Assembly (NCBI RefSeq): GCF_001580615.1 | Contig: NZ_LHZC01000039.1 | Coordinates: forward strand, 1 to 64,000 | Reading direction: 5' to 3' | From: Acetobacter malorum | GTDB lineage: Bacteria > Pseudomonadota > Alphaproteobacteria > Acetobacterales > Acetobacteraceae | DNA length: 64,000 nt | Shown: piece after piece, positions 8,095 through 17,419 of the stretch | Position numbering within the stretch: the stretch's first letter is position 1 | How the letters are laid out: every line of letters starts with the position of its first letter | Notes under the pieces: generated by a model | Database searches by the model: none | What the model was told of the DNA's origin: nothing | What the model saw: only the letters and a program-made list of their open reading frames with translations | Made by a program: the position numbers and the translations under genes

Positions 8095-8694
8095 TTATGC
8101 AGGCTGAAGAAGATTACCGCTATGCGGATTTCTATGCGGGTTCTTCTTCCTGCGTTTCTGCGGCGTGAGGCTTCTCGCCACATGCTGCCTATCGGATACC
8201 CCGCAATCCCCCACCAGCGCATCATCAATCACGATCCCCAAGCGGGCCAGTGCTCCTTTCAGCGCCACAAGATAATTCTGGGGCAGACCTCCATAGTTCG
8301 ACGCACAGCGTTGAAGTGTCCACTCAGGGATACCCATTGCCTCCCCAAGCTCCCGAAGGTTGCTGCCGCCCTTCCTGACCTCTTTAATCACAGCTTCCAG
8401 CGCCTTATTGGAACGCCTGCGATCCTCTGCCTTTTCTCGGCTGGCAAAGAGGGCTTCAAACTCGTCGTCGGTGCGCTCGATGCCCTTCTCAAGCATCAGC
8501 TTATGCAGCGTCTCGCGGCGACCAGATGGAACACCTTTCACCAGCCAGACCGATACGGCCTGCTTGCTGACCCCCATCATGCCACCAAACAATGACAGCG
8601 CACGGACGCGGGCAATCCCAAGATTGTCGCATTCCTTGTCGGCAATCTCGCTGATGACAGACAATAGCTGTTCGTTCTTTTCACTCACGGCCAC
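8095..8694 (-). CDS. HTH DNA-binding protein (YdaS/XRE-like)
   Basis: 199 residues, GTG start at 8694 preceded by a run of Gs nine bases upstream. The N-terminal segment at about 25-60 (ALSLFGGMMGVSKQAVSVWLVKGVPSG) is a clear helix-turn-helix of the YdaS/Cro type. A second possible HTH lies at about 100-135 (LRELGEAMGIPEWTLQRCASNYGG). The C-terminus is basic (RSLTPQKRRKK). A transcription regulator is the likely role; targets could include the transfer operon to its right. It ends next to dotM in convergent orientation. Confidence 0.7.
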   Translation of the reverse strand: MAVSEKNEQLLSVISEIADKECDNLGIARVRALSLFGGMMGVSKQAVSVWLVKGVPSGRRETLHKLMLEKGIERTDDEFEALFASREKAEDRRRSNKALEAVIKEVRKGGSNLRELGEAMGIPEWTLQRCASNYGGLPQNYLVALKGALARLGIVIDDALVGDCGVSDRQHVARSLTPQKRRKKNPHRNPHSGNLLQPA

Positions 8695-8780
8695 AGGAGC
8701 GTCCCCCCTTCACCTTCCTCAAACTGTTACAAATTCATCAATGCGGTGGCTATACTACTAGCACACAAATGCAGCATCAC

Positions 8781-8816
8781 GAAAAAAAGCCCCACGGCGA
8801 ACCGTGAGGCTTTTCC
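8781..8816 (-). terminator. terminator of the dotI-dotH-dotG-dotO operon
   Basis: Arms AGCCCCACGG and CCGTGAGGCT (one mismatch, about 8788-8810), followed on the minus strand by T7. It lies about 30 bases after the last gene of the long minus-strand transfer cluster. Confidence 0.75.
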
Positions 8817-8848
8817 CTGACATGCTACGGCAACACGCCTTGCTGAAA

Positions 8849-9355
8849 TCAGTTCGACGTAACGTAGTTCGTGACCACGCCGACGATAACAGCAATAATC
8901 GTCAGGACAGACCCGAAGATAATACCGCCGATGCAAGCACCGTTGCTGCCTCGTGCCTGTTCGCCTTTCTGGATGTTATCCCAGAGCTTGTATCCGGAGA
9001 TACCCGCACAGGCGACACCAAGAACGCCAAAGACAATGAGAATGGTCGAGAGTGTGTTTGTGCCACCATTCTGCGCACTCTGCACGTTCAGAGACGAGTT
9101 CTGCGCTTTACTCCGTGCCGTTTGCAGCATCGTGAGCGGTGCTTCCGGCTGCACAGTCGTCTGGGAAAATGCCAGTTCAGGATAGAGCAGCGCAGTCATA
9201 ACTGCGAACATGGCGAGCTTCGCCCGTTCCATCAGCCCAAAAGAGCTTTCCACACTTCCGCCAACGGCGACCGCCTTTGTCGGCACCACTGCCAGCGCGT
9301 TACTTGCGCGTACCGCCATGACCGGAGCACTCGCATTCATGAGAGCGTTTTCCAC
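8849..9355 (-). CDS. IcmD/DotP-like small membrane protein, longer paralogue
   Basis: 168 residues from a GTG at 9355, preferred because GGAGGAATTTG sits just before it; an ATG at 9340 lacks an RBS. An extended N-terminal part with a hydrophobic stretch (about 45-60) is followed by two membrane helices flanking KLWDNIQKG. This pattern, including VACAG then KLWD then a hydrophilic loop, is repeated in the protein encoded at 12841, so the two are paralogues. IcmD/DotP is an inner-membrane component of type IVB systems; R64 TraQ or TraR could be the counterpart. It is the last gene of the transfer operon. Confidence 0.6.
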   Translation of the reverse strand: MENALMNASAPVMAVRASNALAVVPTKAVAVGGSVESSFGLMERAKLAMFAVMTALLYPELAFSQTTVQPEAPLTMLQTARSKAQNSSLNVQSAQNGGTNTLSTILIVFGVLGVACAGISGYKLWDNIQKGEQARGSNGACIGGIIFGSVLTIIAVIVGVVTNYVTSN

Positions 9356-9455
9356 CAAATTCCTCCAATACCAACCAACAAAAATAAAAACTAACGAGTA
9401 ACCTTCTACCGCATGGGCATCATAACGTAAAAACAAGCCAACTCAAACGAAATAA

Positions 9456-12428
9456 TCAGCCCTGAACGTATTCTTTCATGAGACCATCGACCAACTTTGC
9501 AGCAACAAAAATATCTTCGTCACCTTCGTTCATCGTAGATGCCACTTTCTGATAATGATTTAGCGACGATCCTTCAGGATAACGTCGTGCCAAGAACGAC
9601 AAAGCATCACTAGCACTCATCCTTTTGTAAAGTTCGTCCCGAACTTGACGATCTTCCCGACGTGTATTTAGCGCCCAGAGCATCGTAGGGCCAATCCGGT
9701 TGTTCATAATCGTCCAGCGTTCAGAGTCATTTATCATAAACCGGGCCAGAATATTCGCTCCATATCCGGGCTGCGGGCCATGAACATAATCTTTCAGCGC
9801 ATCTTCAACCGCATCATCGAACCCATAGACCGTTTTGCACTCCTTGCGAGTTTCCTTGCCTTCCTGATTCAAGATCATTGAACACGAGGCCATCTTGTTG
9901 AGCTTCTTAAAATCAGCAAGGAACTGGCTGGCAAGAATGATTTCCAAGCCCCATTTACGGCCTTCACGACCATCAGATAGGAGCATGGATTCAATGTACT
10001 CGCCGCCACCCGTCACATGGTATTCGTCCATAGCCAGACGCTTCGGGCTTTCTCCCATGTCCGCATGACGACGACGCCAATATTCCTGATACATATCCCG
10101 ATGTTGGGGCGGAAAATCCATTTCTGGAATTTCCTCGTCATGACCGGAAATCTTCTGCACAAGAACTGACCGGGACGCCATAAACATGAGTGTATTGTTC
10201 TTGAGAGCTTCCGGCGTCTCGCCGCGCTGCGCCACATCGTTCAAGTCGATGGCAGCAATACGCGATACGCCCAAGTCCATTTTGGTCGTATTCCCGAACA
10301 TTGGATATTGCTCGATAGCCGCTTGCAGCGACTGCCGGGCCAGCCTAACCGCCTCCGGGGTAAACTGCGTTTCCTGCCCTTCGCGTGGCTGGAATTGCGC
10401 AAGGATCGTGCTGCTATCCTGCAACCGTGGCACCGCGTACCGCTGCGCTCTGATAGCGTTGGTCTCGTCCCCCTTCACCATCAGTTCATCAACAATCGTC
10501 CACCACCTTGTCTTGCCGTTGACCAGATGCACGCCATGCCGCTGGCAGGCTGCATCCACATTGGCGTCAACCCCGGCTTCCCAAGCATTCGCCTGATTGT
10601 TCGCTTCAAGATCAGACTTGATCTGATAAAGCTGACGGCACATTTCAGAGACAAGGATCTTCATCTCAGGTTTATGCTGTTCTGGGGTATCAATCATCGA
10701 CAAAATGAAGTCACGCACATAGCTGGATTCACGCGCCAGCGGCTTGCGCCGACCAAGGCCGAGATCAAACGGATTCACAGCAAATTTTGCTGAATTAACC
10801 GGACGAATATAGGACGCCAGATGCTTTTCTTCTGGGGGCAGTGCCTCCTGCATCATGCGGATAAAGCCACTGGATGAAACGCCAAGGTCGATACACAGCA
10901 GGAACGGTAGCTTTCTCCCGATATGGTACGAGACAAACTCGAAATTCAGCCGGTTCATAAGAACCGATTTGCCTGAACCGGGAGTAGCGAAGATGGTAGT
11001 GAACCAATACTGCATCTTCGGAGAAAATGCCTTGTATGGTGACAATCTGCCATCCGGAGTGAGAAAGATGCTCTCCCCTTCATTGAACACCGGGGCCGCA
11101 AAGCGGAATGGAAGCATTCTAAAGCTATCACCAACCGGAACGAACGTCGCCTTACCTGATCGTGCGCCCACAGTCATACCCGGTACGGTCTCACACAATG
11201 ACCGCATCATGTTCGATGGAACGTCCGCCACTTGGGCGTTCCCCCACGAGGTCAGGGCACGCATCAACAACGCCCGCCTGCGTTCCAAAATTGCATCCGG
11301 TTCGTCTGGCTCGCGCCATGTAGATGCCAGTATGCGCGTCTTCACATACTCTGCACCCTGTCCACGACGCATATCATCGAGAATTTGCTTGTTGGTATTG
11401 AAAATGTTCTTGCTGGTGCCAGACGTAAGCGATGCGAAACCCGCGATTACCTGCATCAGCCCCGGCGTGAATGCCCCGCCCTCGAACTGGAAGGTTACGC
11501 GGAATGGGGTAGTTTCCTTTCCATCCCCACGCAACAACCTGAAAAGGTCGGTAAATGGCCGAGGTTCGCGTGGAAAGAGGTCAATTTGCATCACGGCATA
11601 AGATCGTCCGCCAAACTCGATGCAACGCTTCTTGCTCGACCCTTGCGCGTTGGATGCCATCATCTGCCGAGACACGCGAGGAGCGAAAAACTCTGATACG
11701 TCAGAATTGAACGATTTTTTCGCCTCTGGATACCGACGAAGCCCGGCATACATAGGCGACCAATCGTCCGGGGTTTCGTGAAAGAGCAGAGCTTTCCGGA
11801 CTTCGATCAGATCGTGCCGGACATTCTTTTCTCCGTCCTCTCCAAGAATCTCCCATTGAATGTTTGCATTATCCAGCCCCTTGGATACGAGATCCACAAA
11901 CGCTTTATGCGGCGAATTGATAGGCTCCAAGAGCAGATTGGGGCGCTGCGCTGTCAGTGCGGACGCCGTTACGCTGTCCTGCCAGACTGCGGTTGCATCC
12001 TTACGAGCTTGACTGATTTCCGCCTTATAGCTCGCCCCCGGCATCGTCCAGCACGCAAGCAAGACCTTAATGCTGATCCCGTTCTCAATCGTAAGTTTTT
12101 CCGTCTCACGAATGATAGACGACAGGTCTAGCCCTTTCTGGTTTGCTGCCTGTTCCATCTTTTTGAAAAGGGGTTTCACTTCGTCCTCAATGTTTGAGGA
12201 CACCTCAAATGAGATGGTCAGGGCGTATCCGGGTGTTTCCAGAATGGACGATAGAGCCACACCAAGATATTCCGCCGCGTCTGTACCAGCATCATCCTCC
12301 GAAGTGATCGTTTTCAGACCATCAATCCGGAACAGTGTGCATTCGGACGAATCATTAGCAATGAAGATGGGTTTCCCCGGCTCGTAAGAGGCTATTTCGC
12401 AGTAAGCATCAACGTATCGAGCAAGCAT
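9456..12428 (-). CDS. dotO: DotO/IcmB (TraU) conjugation ATPase
   Basis: 990 residues from the ATG at 12428 (AGGAGG five bases upstream; an in-frame GTG at 12431 is too close). The Walker A motif ATPGSGKS has its Lys at about 487. The residue pattern LAMDEYHVTGGG is a likely Walker B region, and NRIGPTMLWALNTRREDR near the C-terminus resembles DotO. The length fits the DotO/IcmB/TraU family (about 1000 residues). DotO is the VirB4-like ATPase that powers the type IVB channel at its cytoplasmic face. The start overlaps the upstream stop (TGATG). Confidence 0.88.
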   Translation of the reverse strand: MLARYVDAYCEIASYEPGKPIFIANDSSECTLFRIDGLKTITSEDDAGTDAAEYLGVALSSILETPGYALTISFEVSSNIEDEVKPLFKKMEQAANQKGLDLSSIIRETEKLTIENGISIKVLLACWTMPGASYKAEISQARKDATAVWQDSVTASALTAQRPNLLLEPINSPHKAFVDLVSKGLDNANIQWEILGEDGEKNVRHDLIEVRKALLFHETPDDWSPMYAGLRRYPEAKKSFNSDVSEFFAPRVSRQMMASNAQGSSKKRCIEFGGRSYAVMQIDLFPREPRPFTDLFRLLRGDGKETTPFRVTFQFEGGAFTPGLMQVIAGFASLTSGTSKNIFNTNKQILDDMRRGQGAEYVKTRILASTWREPDEPDAILERRRALLMRALTSWGNAQVADVPSNMMRSLCETVPGMTVGARSGKATFVPVGDSFRMLPFRFAAPVFNEGESIFLTPDGRLSPYKAFSPKMQYWFTTIFATPGSGKSVLMNRLNFEFVSYHIGRKLPFLLCIDLGVSSSGFIRMMQEALPPEEKHLASYIRPVNSAKFAVNPFDLGLGRRKPLARESSYVRDFILSMIDTPEQHKPEMKILVSEMCRQLYQIKSDLEANNQANAWEAGVDANVDAACQRHGVHLVNGKTRWWTIVDELMVKGDETNAIRAQRYAVPRLQDSSTILAQFQPREGQETQFTPEAVRLARQSLQAAIEQYPMFGNTTKMDLGVSRIAAIDLNDVAQRGETPEALKNNTLMFMASRSVLVQKISGHDEEIPEMDFPPQHRDMYQEYWRRRHADMGESPKRLAMDEYHVTGGGEYIESMLLSDGREGRKWGLEIILASQFLADFKKLNKMASCSMILNQEGKETRKECKTVYGFDDAVEDALKDYVHGPQPGYGANILARFMINDSERWTIMNNRIGPTMLWALNTRREDRQVRDELYKRMSASDALSFLARRYPEGSSLNHYQKVASTMNEGDEDIFVAAKLVDGLMKEYVQG

Positions 12429-12838
12429 CACTTCCTCCTTTTATTTGCAGCATCGCTCGCAACGACACTCTGAAATAGTTCGTCCGTATCGAACGAGATT
12501 ATATTGGGCACGTCGGCCAACATGCTTTCGTTGATTATCGTGGTACTCGGCAGAGAAACGCCGCTCGCTTCCTTGATAAAATCAAGAATGATACGCTCAC
12601 GTTTCTGAAGAACCGCACCGCGCATGAAATCTTCTGCATCAGCAGATTTACTGATTGCACGCAGATCAATATCCCGTCCAAACAGGTCAATGAACGTCGG
12701 CGGCAGAGGCCGGTTCTCTCGGACTGCCTGCACACCTCGTTCAAAGATGATCTTCATCAGCCTCCTGACTGCTTCCGATCCTTTTTTCTGCGCCTCCTGC
12801 CCATCAAGAGGCACAAATATTTTTGGACGGTTGCTCAT
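12428..12838 (-). CDS. hypothetical cytoplasmic protein between icmD-like gene and dotO
   Basis: 136 residues from the ATG at 12838. No membrane segment or signal peptide. It begins with a basic stretch and has a helical middle (SEAVRRLMKIIFERGVQAVRE). The position between an IcmD-like gene and dotO, and the TGATG overlap with dotO, make it a transfer operon member. R64 has small genes (traS, traT) around this position, but I see no specific similarity. Confidence 0.6.
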   Translation of the reverse strand: MSNRPKIFVPLDGQEAQKKGSEAVRRLMKIIFERGVQAVRENRPLPPTFIDLFGRDIDLRAISKSADAEDFMRGAVLQKRERIILDFIKEASGVSLPSTTIINESMLADVPNIISFDTDELFQSVVASDAANKRRK

Positions 12839-12840
12839 GC

Positions 12841-13101
12841 TTATGTTCCAGTAAAGAAAAGACTGAACCAGCCAATAATAATTGAGAATATCGTAATAAT
12901 ACTCCCAACTATTACCGCTGCTATTAAGCCCATATGAGTGCTGCCAGTGGGATGATTTCCGTTCTGCACCTCGTCCCACAATTTGAATGCAGCACTGCCA
13001 GCACATGCGACGCCCACCACAGCCCCTGCAATGCACCCCACAACAGCCGCAGACTGCAATACAGAGATGCCATTATTAATATCCGTCAGAAGATCAGCCA
13101 T
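12841..13101 (-). CDS. dotP: IcmD/DotP-like small membrane protein
   Basis: 86 residues from the ATG at 13101; the TTG at 13113 is too near the AGGAGG. Two membrane helices (about 17-38 and 60-82) flank a short loop with KLWDEVQNG. Size, topology and position between dotG and dotO match IcmD/DotP of Legionella and a TraQ-type protein of R64. It is paralogous to the protein encoded at 8849-9355. Confidence 0.65.
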   Translation of the reverse strand: MADLLTDINNGISVLQSAAVVGCIAGAVVGVACAGSAAFKLWDEVQNGNHPTGSTHMGLIAAVIVGSIITIFSIIIGWFSLFFTGT

Positions 13102-13119
13102 GCCGAGCGTCAAGCCTCC

Positions 13120-14493
13120 TCACTGACGATCAGAAGCCAAGACAGGTTGCTGGACACTTCCACCCATCGGCCCAGAGGGCGGGAACGGACTACGCGACGG
13201 AGCTTCCTGCCCCGGTGCCTGTCGGCCACCCTTCATTCCTTCGGGGATCTGCACAGATTGGAGGAAAACAATACCGATCTCGTCGTTCGCATTCGCAATC
13301 TTTGTCGGCTGGCGGTTAAAGTTTTGACCCAAGGCCGAGTTCAAATTCTGGCCCAACGGCATCGCGGCCATAAGGCCCGCTTCCGGCCAGATCACCCCAT
13401 TGTTGCCCATCGAATAGACGCCGGAATTATTGGCGGTATAGGAGCGGCTATTCTGAACGAACATTTCGCCTGCATAACCAAGACCCTCAAGCAAAGAGGC
13501 AAAAGTCAGAGAGGCGTACTTGCCGAAAGAATGGTAGTTCACCTTCGAGGCAACACCCGCTCGCAAGCTACCCATTTTGACAGCCATTGCCTTTGTATCG
13601 GCCTGACGCCCATCAGGCAGGATCAACTGCGTGAAAGTGACCGCTGCCTGTCTCTGGGTATAGTTCACTGACCCCATTAGAACGGCACCATCCAAAGGCC
13701 CGTATGTGCCATCCTGCCGGGCATCATGGATCGTAGCGAAAATGGGAAGCCCTTGCGGATCGTCGCTGTTGAAACCGATCTTGAAGGACGCATAGAACAC
13801 ATCGCCCGGTTTCGCAGCCAACACCATGTCGTATTGAGACAAATCGACAGATGGCTTTCCATCCGGCCCGATGGCACCGTTGCCACCAGCAACGCCAGCC
13901 ACGCCAGAAGCGGCACCATTCACCGCTCTGGACGCTCCTGCCGCTCCTACAGGCTTTGGCTTATCGTAGGATGCGACAGTCATGTAATTGGCTCCACCAA
14001 GGGTGGACGACACAACTTCATCGACCTGATCGCCTAACTGCTGACCCATCATCTGCATTTCAGATGCCATGTCAGGAGAGGCTGCATATACCGGCGCAGA
14101 GTTTACGCCCTGCGCCTGCTGGTCTGTTGAATGAATGCCCTCGACAGGGGGAAGCTCGACCCTCGCCTGCCGTTTTGGCCCCGCAGCGTCATCTTTGCGG
14201 TTGGGAACAGCCTCAGCGATTGTCGGCGGAGCAACATACCCTTTGCCCTCTGCACGCGCTTGCTCTGCATCAGCCGTGTTGCGTGTCACGCGCCGGTTGG
14301 CTTCATCACGTCCGACTGCATTCATGTTATCCGTGTGCAGGGCTGGCACATTGGAAATATCAGCACGTCCACCCGTTCCGGAATCAGACGTGGGCGGGGA
14401 AGAACCAAAAATCATGTAGGTCGCAATCACTCCGACAAGAGCGATACCTGACACACTGGCAAGAAGCCCTTTCTTTTTCATAAGGTTTTTCAT
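13120..14493 (-). CDS. dotG: DotG/IcmE (TraO) core-channel protein
   Basis: 457 residues. One N-terminal membrane helix (about 12-30), a Gln/Ala-rich linker, then a C-terminal VirB10/TrbI-like domain: GDVFYASFKIGFNSDDP, PIFATIHDARQDG, ARDG-like and GEMFVQN blocks. DotG spans the periplasm and, with DotC and DotH, forms the type IVB core complex. The linker lacks the long pentapeptide repeats of Legionella DotG, so the protein is short, as in plasmid TraO (about 430 residues). It starts just after the dotH stop, with GGAAG as RBS. Confidence 0.88.
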   Translation of the reverse strand: MKNLMKKKGLLASVSGIALVGVIATYMIFGSSPPTSDSGTGGRADISNVPALHTDNMNAVGRDEANRRVTRNTADAEQARAEGKGYVAPPTIAEAVPNRKDDAAGPKRQARVELPPVEGIHSTDQQAQGVNSAPVYAASPDMASEMQMMGQQLGDQVDEVVSSTLGGANYMTVASYDKPKPVGAAGASRAVNGAASGVAGVAGGNGAIGPDGKPSVDLSQYDMVLAAKPGDVFYASFKIGFNSDDPQGLPIFATIHDARQDGTYGPLDGAVLMGSVNYTQRQAAVTFTQLILPDGRQADTKAMAVKMGSLRAGVASKVNYHSFGKYASLTFASLLEGLGYAGEMFVQNSRSYTANNSGVYSMGNNGVIWPEAGLMAAMPLGQNLNSALGQNFNRQPTKIANANDEIGIVFLQSVQIPEGMKGGRQAPGQEAPSRSPFPPSGPMGGSVQQPVLASDRQ

Positions 14494-14495
14494 GA

Positions 14496-15530
14496 TTACT
14501 TCCTTTTCACCACGCCAATCGAAAGAGTCTCGTCCTGACCAGTGGGAGACATGAAATGCACGTCGTTTGGAGCGGCACCGTCAAAGCGATAGACGCTCTG
14601 CTGACCCGTGGTTGCTTCTGCTCCTGCCTGCCCAATACCAGCCATCCGTCCGGCTGCTTTGACATACACGTTGCCATTGTAGCGCCATGCCTGCCCCGGC
14701 CCACGCACGGGCAGAGCTACAGCCCCTTGTGGGGGCGTTCCTGACATAAAGCTCCAGAGTTCAGATGGCCCAGAGCCATCATCAGACGGCGGCGGCGGCG
14801 GTGGCCGCTTTACAACGCGCCGGGGAGGCGGAGCCGGACTATGAACATTCAGCACCACAGGCGTATCAATGTGAGACGCCTTCGGGCTGGCTGAAATGAT
14901 AAATTCGACCGGAACAGGGTAGCCTTTAAGCTGCACGGCGATGCCACCCCATTGAGACGGACGGCAAGGCACAACGTAAAGCACAGTCGGCTCCTGAACC
15001 TCCTGTTGCTTATCCTGATCGCCTCCAGCACCATCATCGCCTTGGCTCGACTGACCCGGTGCGTGTGCTGCCGGGCAACCGATACCATTGATCGAGAATG
15101 CCTGCCTGTTCCAAGCAAGGCTCCTGACTGGAATTGCTTTCTTGTTTCTGTCCAAGAACGTGATGGGAGTAGGTGCCCATTTTGACAGCGAGAGCAGTTC
15201 CGGATCACGGCCTGCTTCCATCACATAATCAACATCCTTCCGCTTCGCTTCCGGCGGCTCTGCGTCGGGATCATAAGCCGGGTTTGCCATCGCTGCCTGA
15301 TTATCAAGAGCTTTCTGACGGAATTTATTGACTTCATCCGGCCTGATTATTGACTGGTTTTTCCGTTCAATCACAGTGTCATGTGCAGCACCGTAGGCAG
15401 CACGCTGACCCTCCTGCATCGCCGCCGCTTGTTGCGACGTGAGAGGAGCTTGAGCCTGCTGCGCAAAGGCAAATGCCGGAACAAATGCGGCAGAGGCTAA
15501 AAGACCTGAAACAGCTTTTTTCATCATCAT
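14496..15530 (-). CDS. dotH: DotH/IcmK (TraN) outer-membrane core protein
   Basis: 344 residues; the start is one of three consecutive ATGs (15530, 15527, 15524). Signal peptide about 1-24 (AFAQQ). The segment LSLSKWAPTPITFLDRNKKAIPV is the W-x-ITFLD-x-G/N-x-x-W/IPV hallmark of DotH/IcmK. A proline-rich stretch (PAPPPRRVVKRPPPPPP) precedes the C-terminal domain. DotH needs the lipoproteins DotC and DotD to reach the outer membrane. The gene lies between dotI and dotG, the conserved IncI order. Confidence 0.87.
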   Translation of the reverse strand: MMMKKAVSGLLASAAFVPAFAFAQQAQAPLTSQQAAAMQEGQRAAYGAAHDTVIERKNQSIIRPDEVNKFRQKALDNQAAMANPAYDPDAEPPEAKRKDVDYVMEAGRDPELLSLSKWAPTPITFLDRNKKAIPVRSLAWNRQAFSINGIGCPAAHAPGQSSQGDDGAGGDQDKQQEVQEPTVLYVVPCRPSQWGGIAVQLKGYPVPVEFIISASPKASHIDTPVVLNVHSPAPPPRRVVKRPPPPPPSDDGSGPSELWSFMSGTPPQGAVALPVRGPGQAWRYNGNVYVKAAGRMAGIGQAGAEATTGQQSVYRFDGAAPNDVHFMSPTGQDETLSIGVVKRK

Positions 15531-15540
15531 GGTTACGCGC

Positions 15541-16290
15541 TCACTGCACCTGATTGGGGCCGGTTTTATCTGCCGCCTGAACACTCACAATGTCGTCGAT
15601 GGCAATACCGTTGGGATTGTTGGGAGATGGATCAACGCGCACTACAGTAAAGGTTAGGACGCGGTTTTCCGGCTTGTTTTCTGTCTGGTTGTAGTACCAG
15701 AGCGTAATCGGAACCTGCACAACCCAGAAATAACGATTGTCATTTCTTCTGATGCCATATTTCTCGATAAACGGAGCGCCAGACACAACAGAAGTCAGAG
15801 TGATAGAACCATCTTCAATGTTCTTAATAATTCCTGACTGTTGCAGGTTGTACTGAAACTGGACTCGCTCTGCCGGTGTCAAATACAAGTCTTGGGCACG
15901 GGTGAGCATCCGGTGCCAGTTCAGGTAGTCGAAGCTGTTAAGATCGACTGCTGCGGTCGCGGCGAAATTGACCACGTTTGCGGCTGAAACTGATGGCTCA
16001 GAAAGAGGCGTGGCCGCGCACACGCTACGAGCATCAGAAGTCCACAGAAATTGCTTCAGGGGGAAGTGATACATGATCGCATAGAGCATGGTCAGCATCG
16101 CCATGAGAGACAGTATATTCGTGCCCGCCAGCATTGCTACGATGCCGCGTTTTTCCGCCAGCCGACCAAGAGCGGAATGATTTTCCTGACGCACGCGATG
16201 CTTTTCCGTGTCGGTATCCGGCATCCCAAGTTCATCGTCGGAAATATCATCGCCCGGCACAACGGCTTTCTTGTTCCAAGGGAACACCAT
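15541..16290 (-). CDS. dotI: DotI/IcmL (TraM) inner-membrane protein
   Basis: 249 residues. One membrane helix (about 50-72) and a periplasmic domain with DLNSFDYLNWHRMLTRAQDLYLTPAERVQF, RNDNRYFWVVQVPITLWYYN and VLTFTVVRVDPSPNNPNGIAIDDI, characteristic of DotI/IcmL. DotI forms rings with DotJ in the inner membrane, with a VirB8-like periplasmic fold. Its start overlaps the upstream stop by one base (TAATG). Confidence 0.88.
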   Translation of the reverse strand: MVFPWNKKAVVPGDDISDDELGMPDTDTEKHRVRQENHSALGRLAEKRGIVAMLAGTNILSLMAMLTMLYAIMYHFPLKQFLWTSDARSVCAATPLSEPSVSAANVVNFAATAAVDLNSFDYLNWHRMLTRAQDLYLTPAERVQFQYNLQQSGIIKNIEDGSITLTSVVSGAPFIEKYGIRRNDNRYFWVVQVPITLWYYNQTENKPENRVLTFTVVRVDPSPNNPNGIAIDDIVSVQAADKTGPNQVQ

Positions 16291-16538
16291 TATTTCACCT
16301 GCGATTGTTTAATTTGAGGAACCTGACAGCCGAACGAACTGCCATCTGACACATACGGAATCACATCAGCCCTATGGAGAACGAGAAAAACCAAAAAGAA
16401 ATTCAGCAACATGCTGGCAACAAGCGTGGCAGATAAGAAAGCCATCGCCAGATTTGCCCGCTGCAATTTCCCCTCAACGACGCTTGGCCGCATAAGGGGA
16501 GTCCGGTCAGGAAAGGCGAATTTCTTCTGCACAATCAC
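16290..16538 (-). CDS. DotJ/IcmM-like short membrane protein
   Basis: 82 residues, GTG start overlapping the upstream stop (GTGA). One membrane helix at about 30-55 is preceded by a basic cytoplasmic tail and followed by a short periplasmic tail. DotJ/IcmM resembles the N-terminal part of DotI and is its partner; a short single-pass protein encoded immediately before dotI fits that role. Sequence similarity to DotJ is not clear by eye, so the call rests on size, topology and position. Confidence 0.45.
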   Translation of the reverse strand: MIVQKKFAFPDRTPLMRPSVVEGKLQRANLAMAFLSATLVASMLLNFFLVFLVLHRADVIPYVSDGSSFGCQVPQIKQSQVK

Positions 16539-17344
16539 CGTCCACGCCGATAATCCGCGATGATCTTATCTTCATCGCCGGGGTTATATCCGTCGTGCAT
16601 CGTTACGGAGCCGTCAGCCATCGGAACCAAGACGGAAGGAACGCCGAATGTCGGATCACTCCCCGGCGCTTTATGGATTGCTACGAAAGCAGATACGCTC
16701 TCCTGCAAATCCTTTTTCTGCTGCTCGGTAGGATTGATACCTGCAAGCCATTTTTGGGTATCGTCAGGAGTGTGAGCGACACTCCCCTCCCCCACATAAG
16801 AAAAGGCTGTCTCGATAGCTCGACTGGCTTCGGCTTCACCTTTTGCCGACAGGATGAAAGCTGACGAACTAATGCCTGCATCCGTTCCTGCAAGCACAGG
16901 AATGGGAACCCACTTGACGGGTATTTTTCCGCTGATTGTACGGAACAGGCTATGACAGAACGGGCATCGTGGATCGAAGAAGATCGTCACAACCTGCGAC
17001 TCATCGACTTTCTTTCCATCGGCACCGATCAGGACACCGTGTAGCTTCGCTACTTCGGTCATAACCTTTCGGCCAATTTCCGGATTGGATAATGCGCTTG
17101 CCTTGATCGGTGCAGGAGATGGCGCATACGACGGCTGAACTGGCGGAGCCGATGGCATGGGCTGCGGCGGCGGCAATGCTGCTGCCGGAGCGCCGTAAAG
17201 CTGCGCACTATACGGCTGCTGGAAGGCTTTAACGGCCAGTGCCTGCGGAGGATGGACTATCCCCGCAACATACCCGGTAGAAAATCCGGTCACAAAGCAA
17301 AGGGCACCACCACAAAGCACCCCCAAGACAACCTTCTTGCTCAT
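16535..17344 (-). CDS. trbB: TrbB-like secreted thiol-disulfide isomerase (DsbC/thioredoxin fold)
   Basis: 269 residues from the ATG at 17344 (GGGG six bases upstream). An N-terminal signal anchor (about 4-28), a Pro/Ala-rich linker (50-80), then a DsbC/DsbG-like domain with active site CPFC (Cys127-Cys130) in FFDPRCPFCHSL. R64 trbB encodes a periplasmic disulfide isomerase needed for efficient transfer. The many cysteines in the secreted proteins at 3829-5346 and 34316-37830 would be natural substrates. Confidence 0.8.
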   Translation of the reverse strand: MSKKVVLGVLCGGALCFVTGFSTGYVAGIVHPPQALAVKAFQQPYSAQLYGAPAAALPPPQPMPSAPPVQPSYAPSPAPIKASALSNPEIGRKVMTEVAKLHGVLIGADGKKVDESQVVTIFFDPRCPFCHSLFRTISGKIPVKWVPIPVLAGTDAGISSSAFILSAKGEAEASRAIETAFSYVGEGSVAHTPDDTQKWLAGINPTEQQKKDLQESVSAFVAIHKAPGSDPTFGVPSVLVPMADGSVTMHDGYNPGDEDKIIADYRRGR

Positions 17345-17356
17345 GTAGATCCCCAA

Positions 17357-17419
17357 AAGGTTTTACGTTAGTCGTTTCACCTCCCACCATATACACGAAT
17401 TAGACGACAATACGAAAGG
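17357..17419 (-). promoter_or_regulatory. possible internal promoter with ACGACTAA motif
   Basis: The 75-base gap before the trbB-like gene holds TTAGTCGT (17368-17375, reverse complement of ACGACTAA) and ATACACGAAT (17391-17400). Both words recur in other promoter gaps, for example 62881-62890 and 62907-62914. It may be a promoter or an operator for the downstream dot genes. Confidence 0.35.

Noticed and set aside
9210..9401. Plus-strand ORFs opposite the IcmD-like gene
   Set aside because: They mirror the real gene's codons, have no RBS, and resemble nothing.
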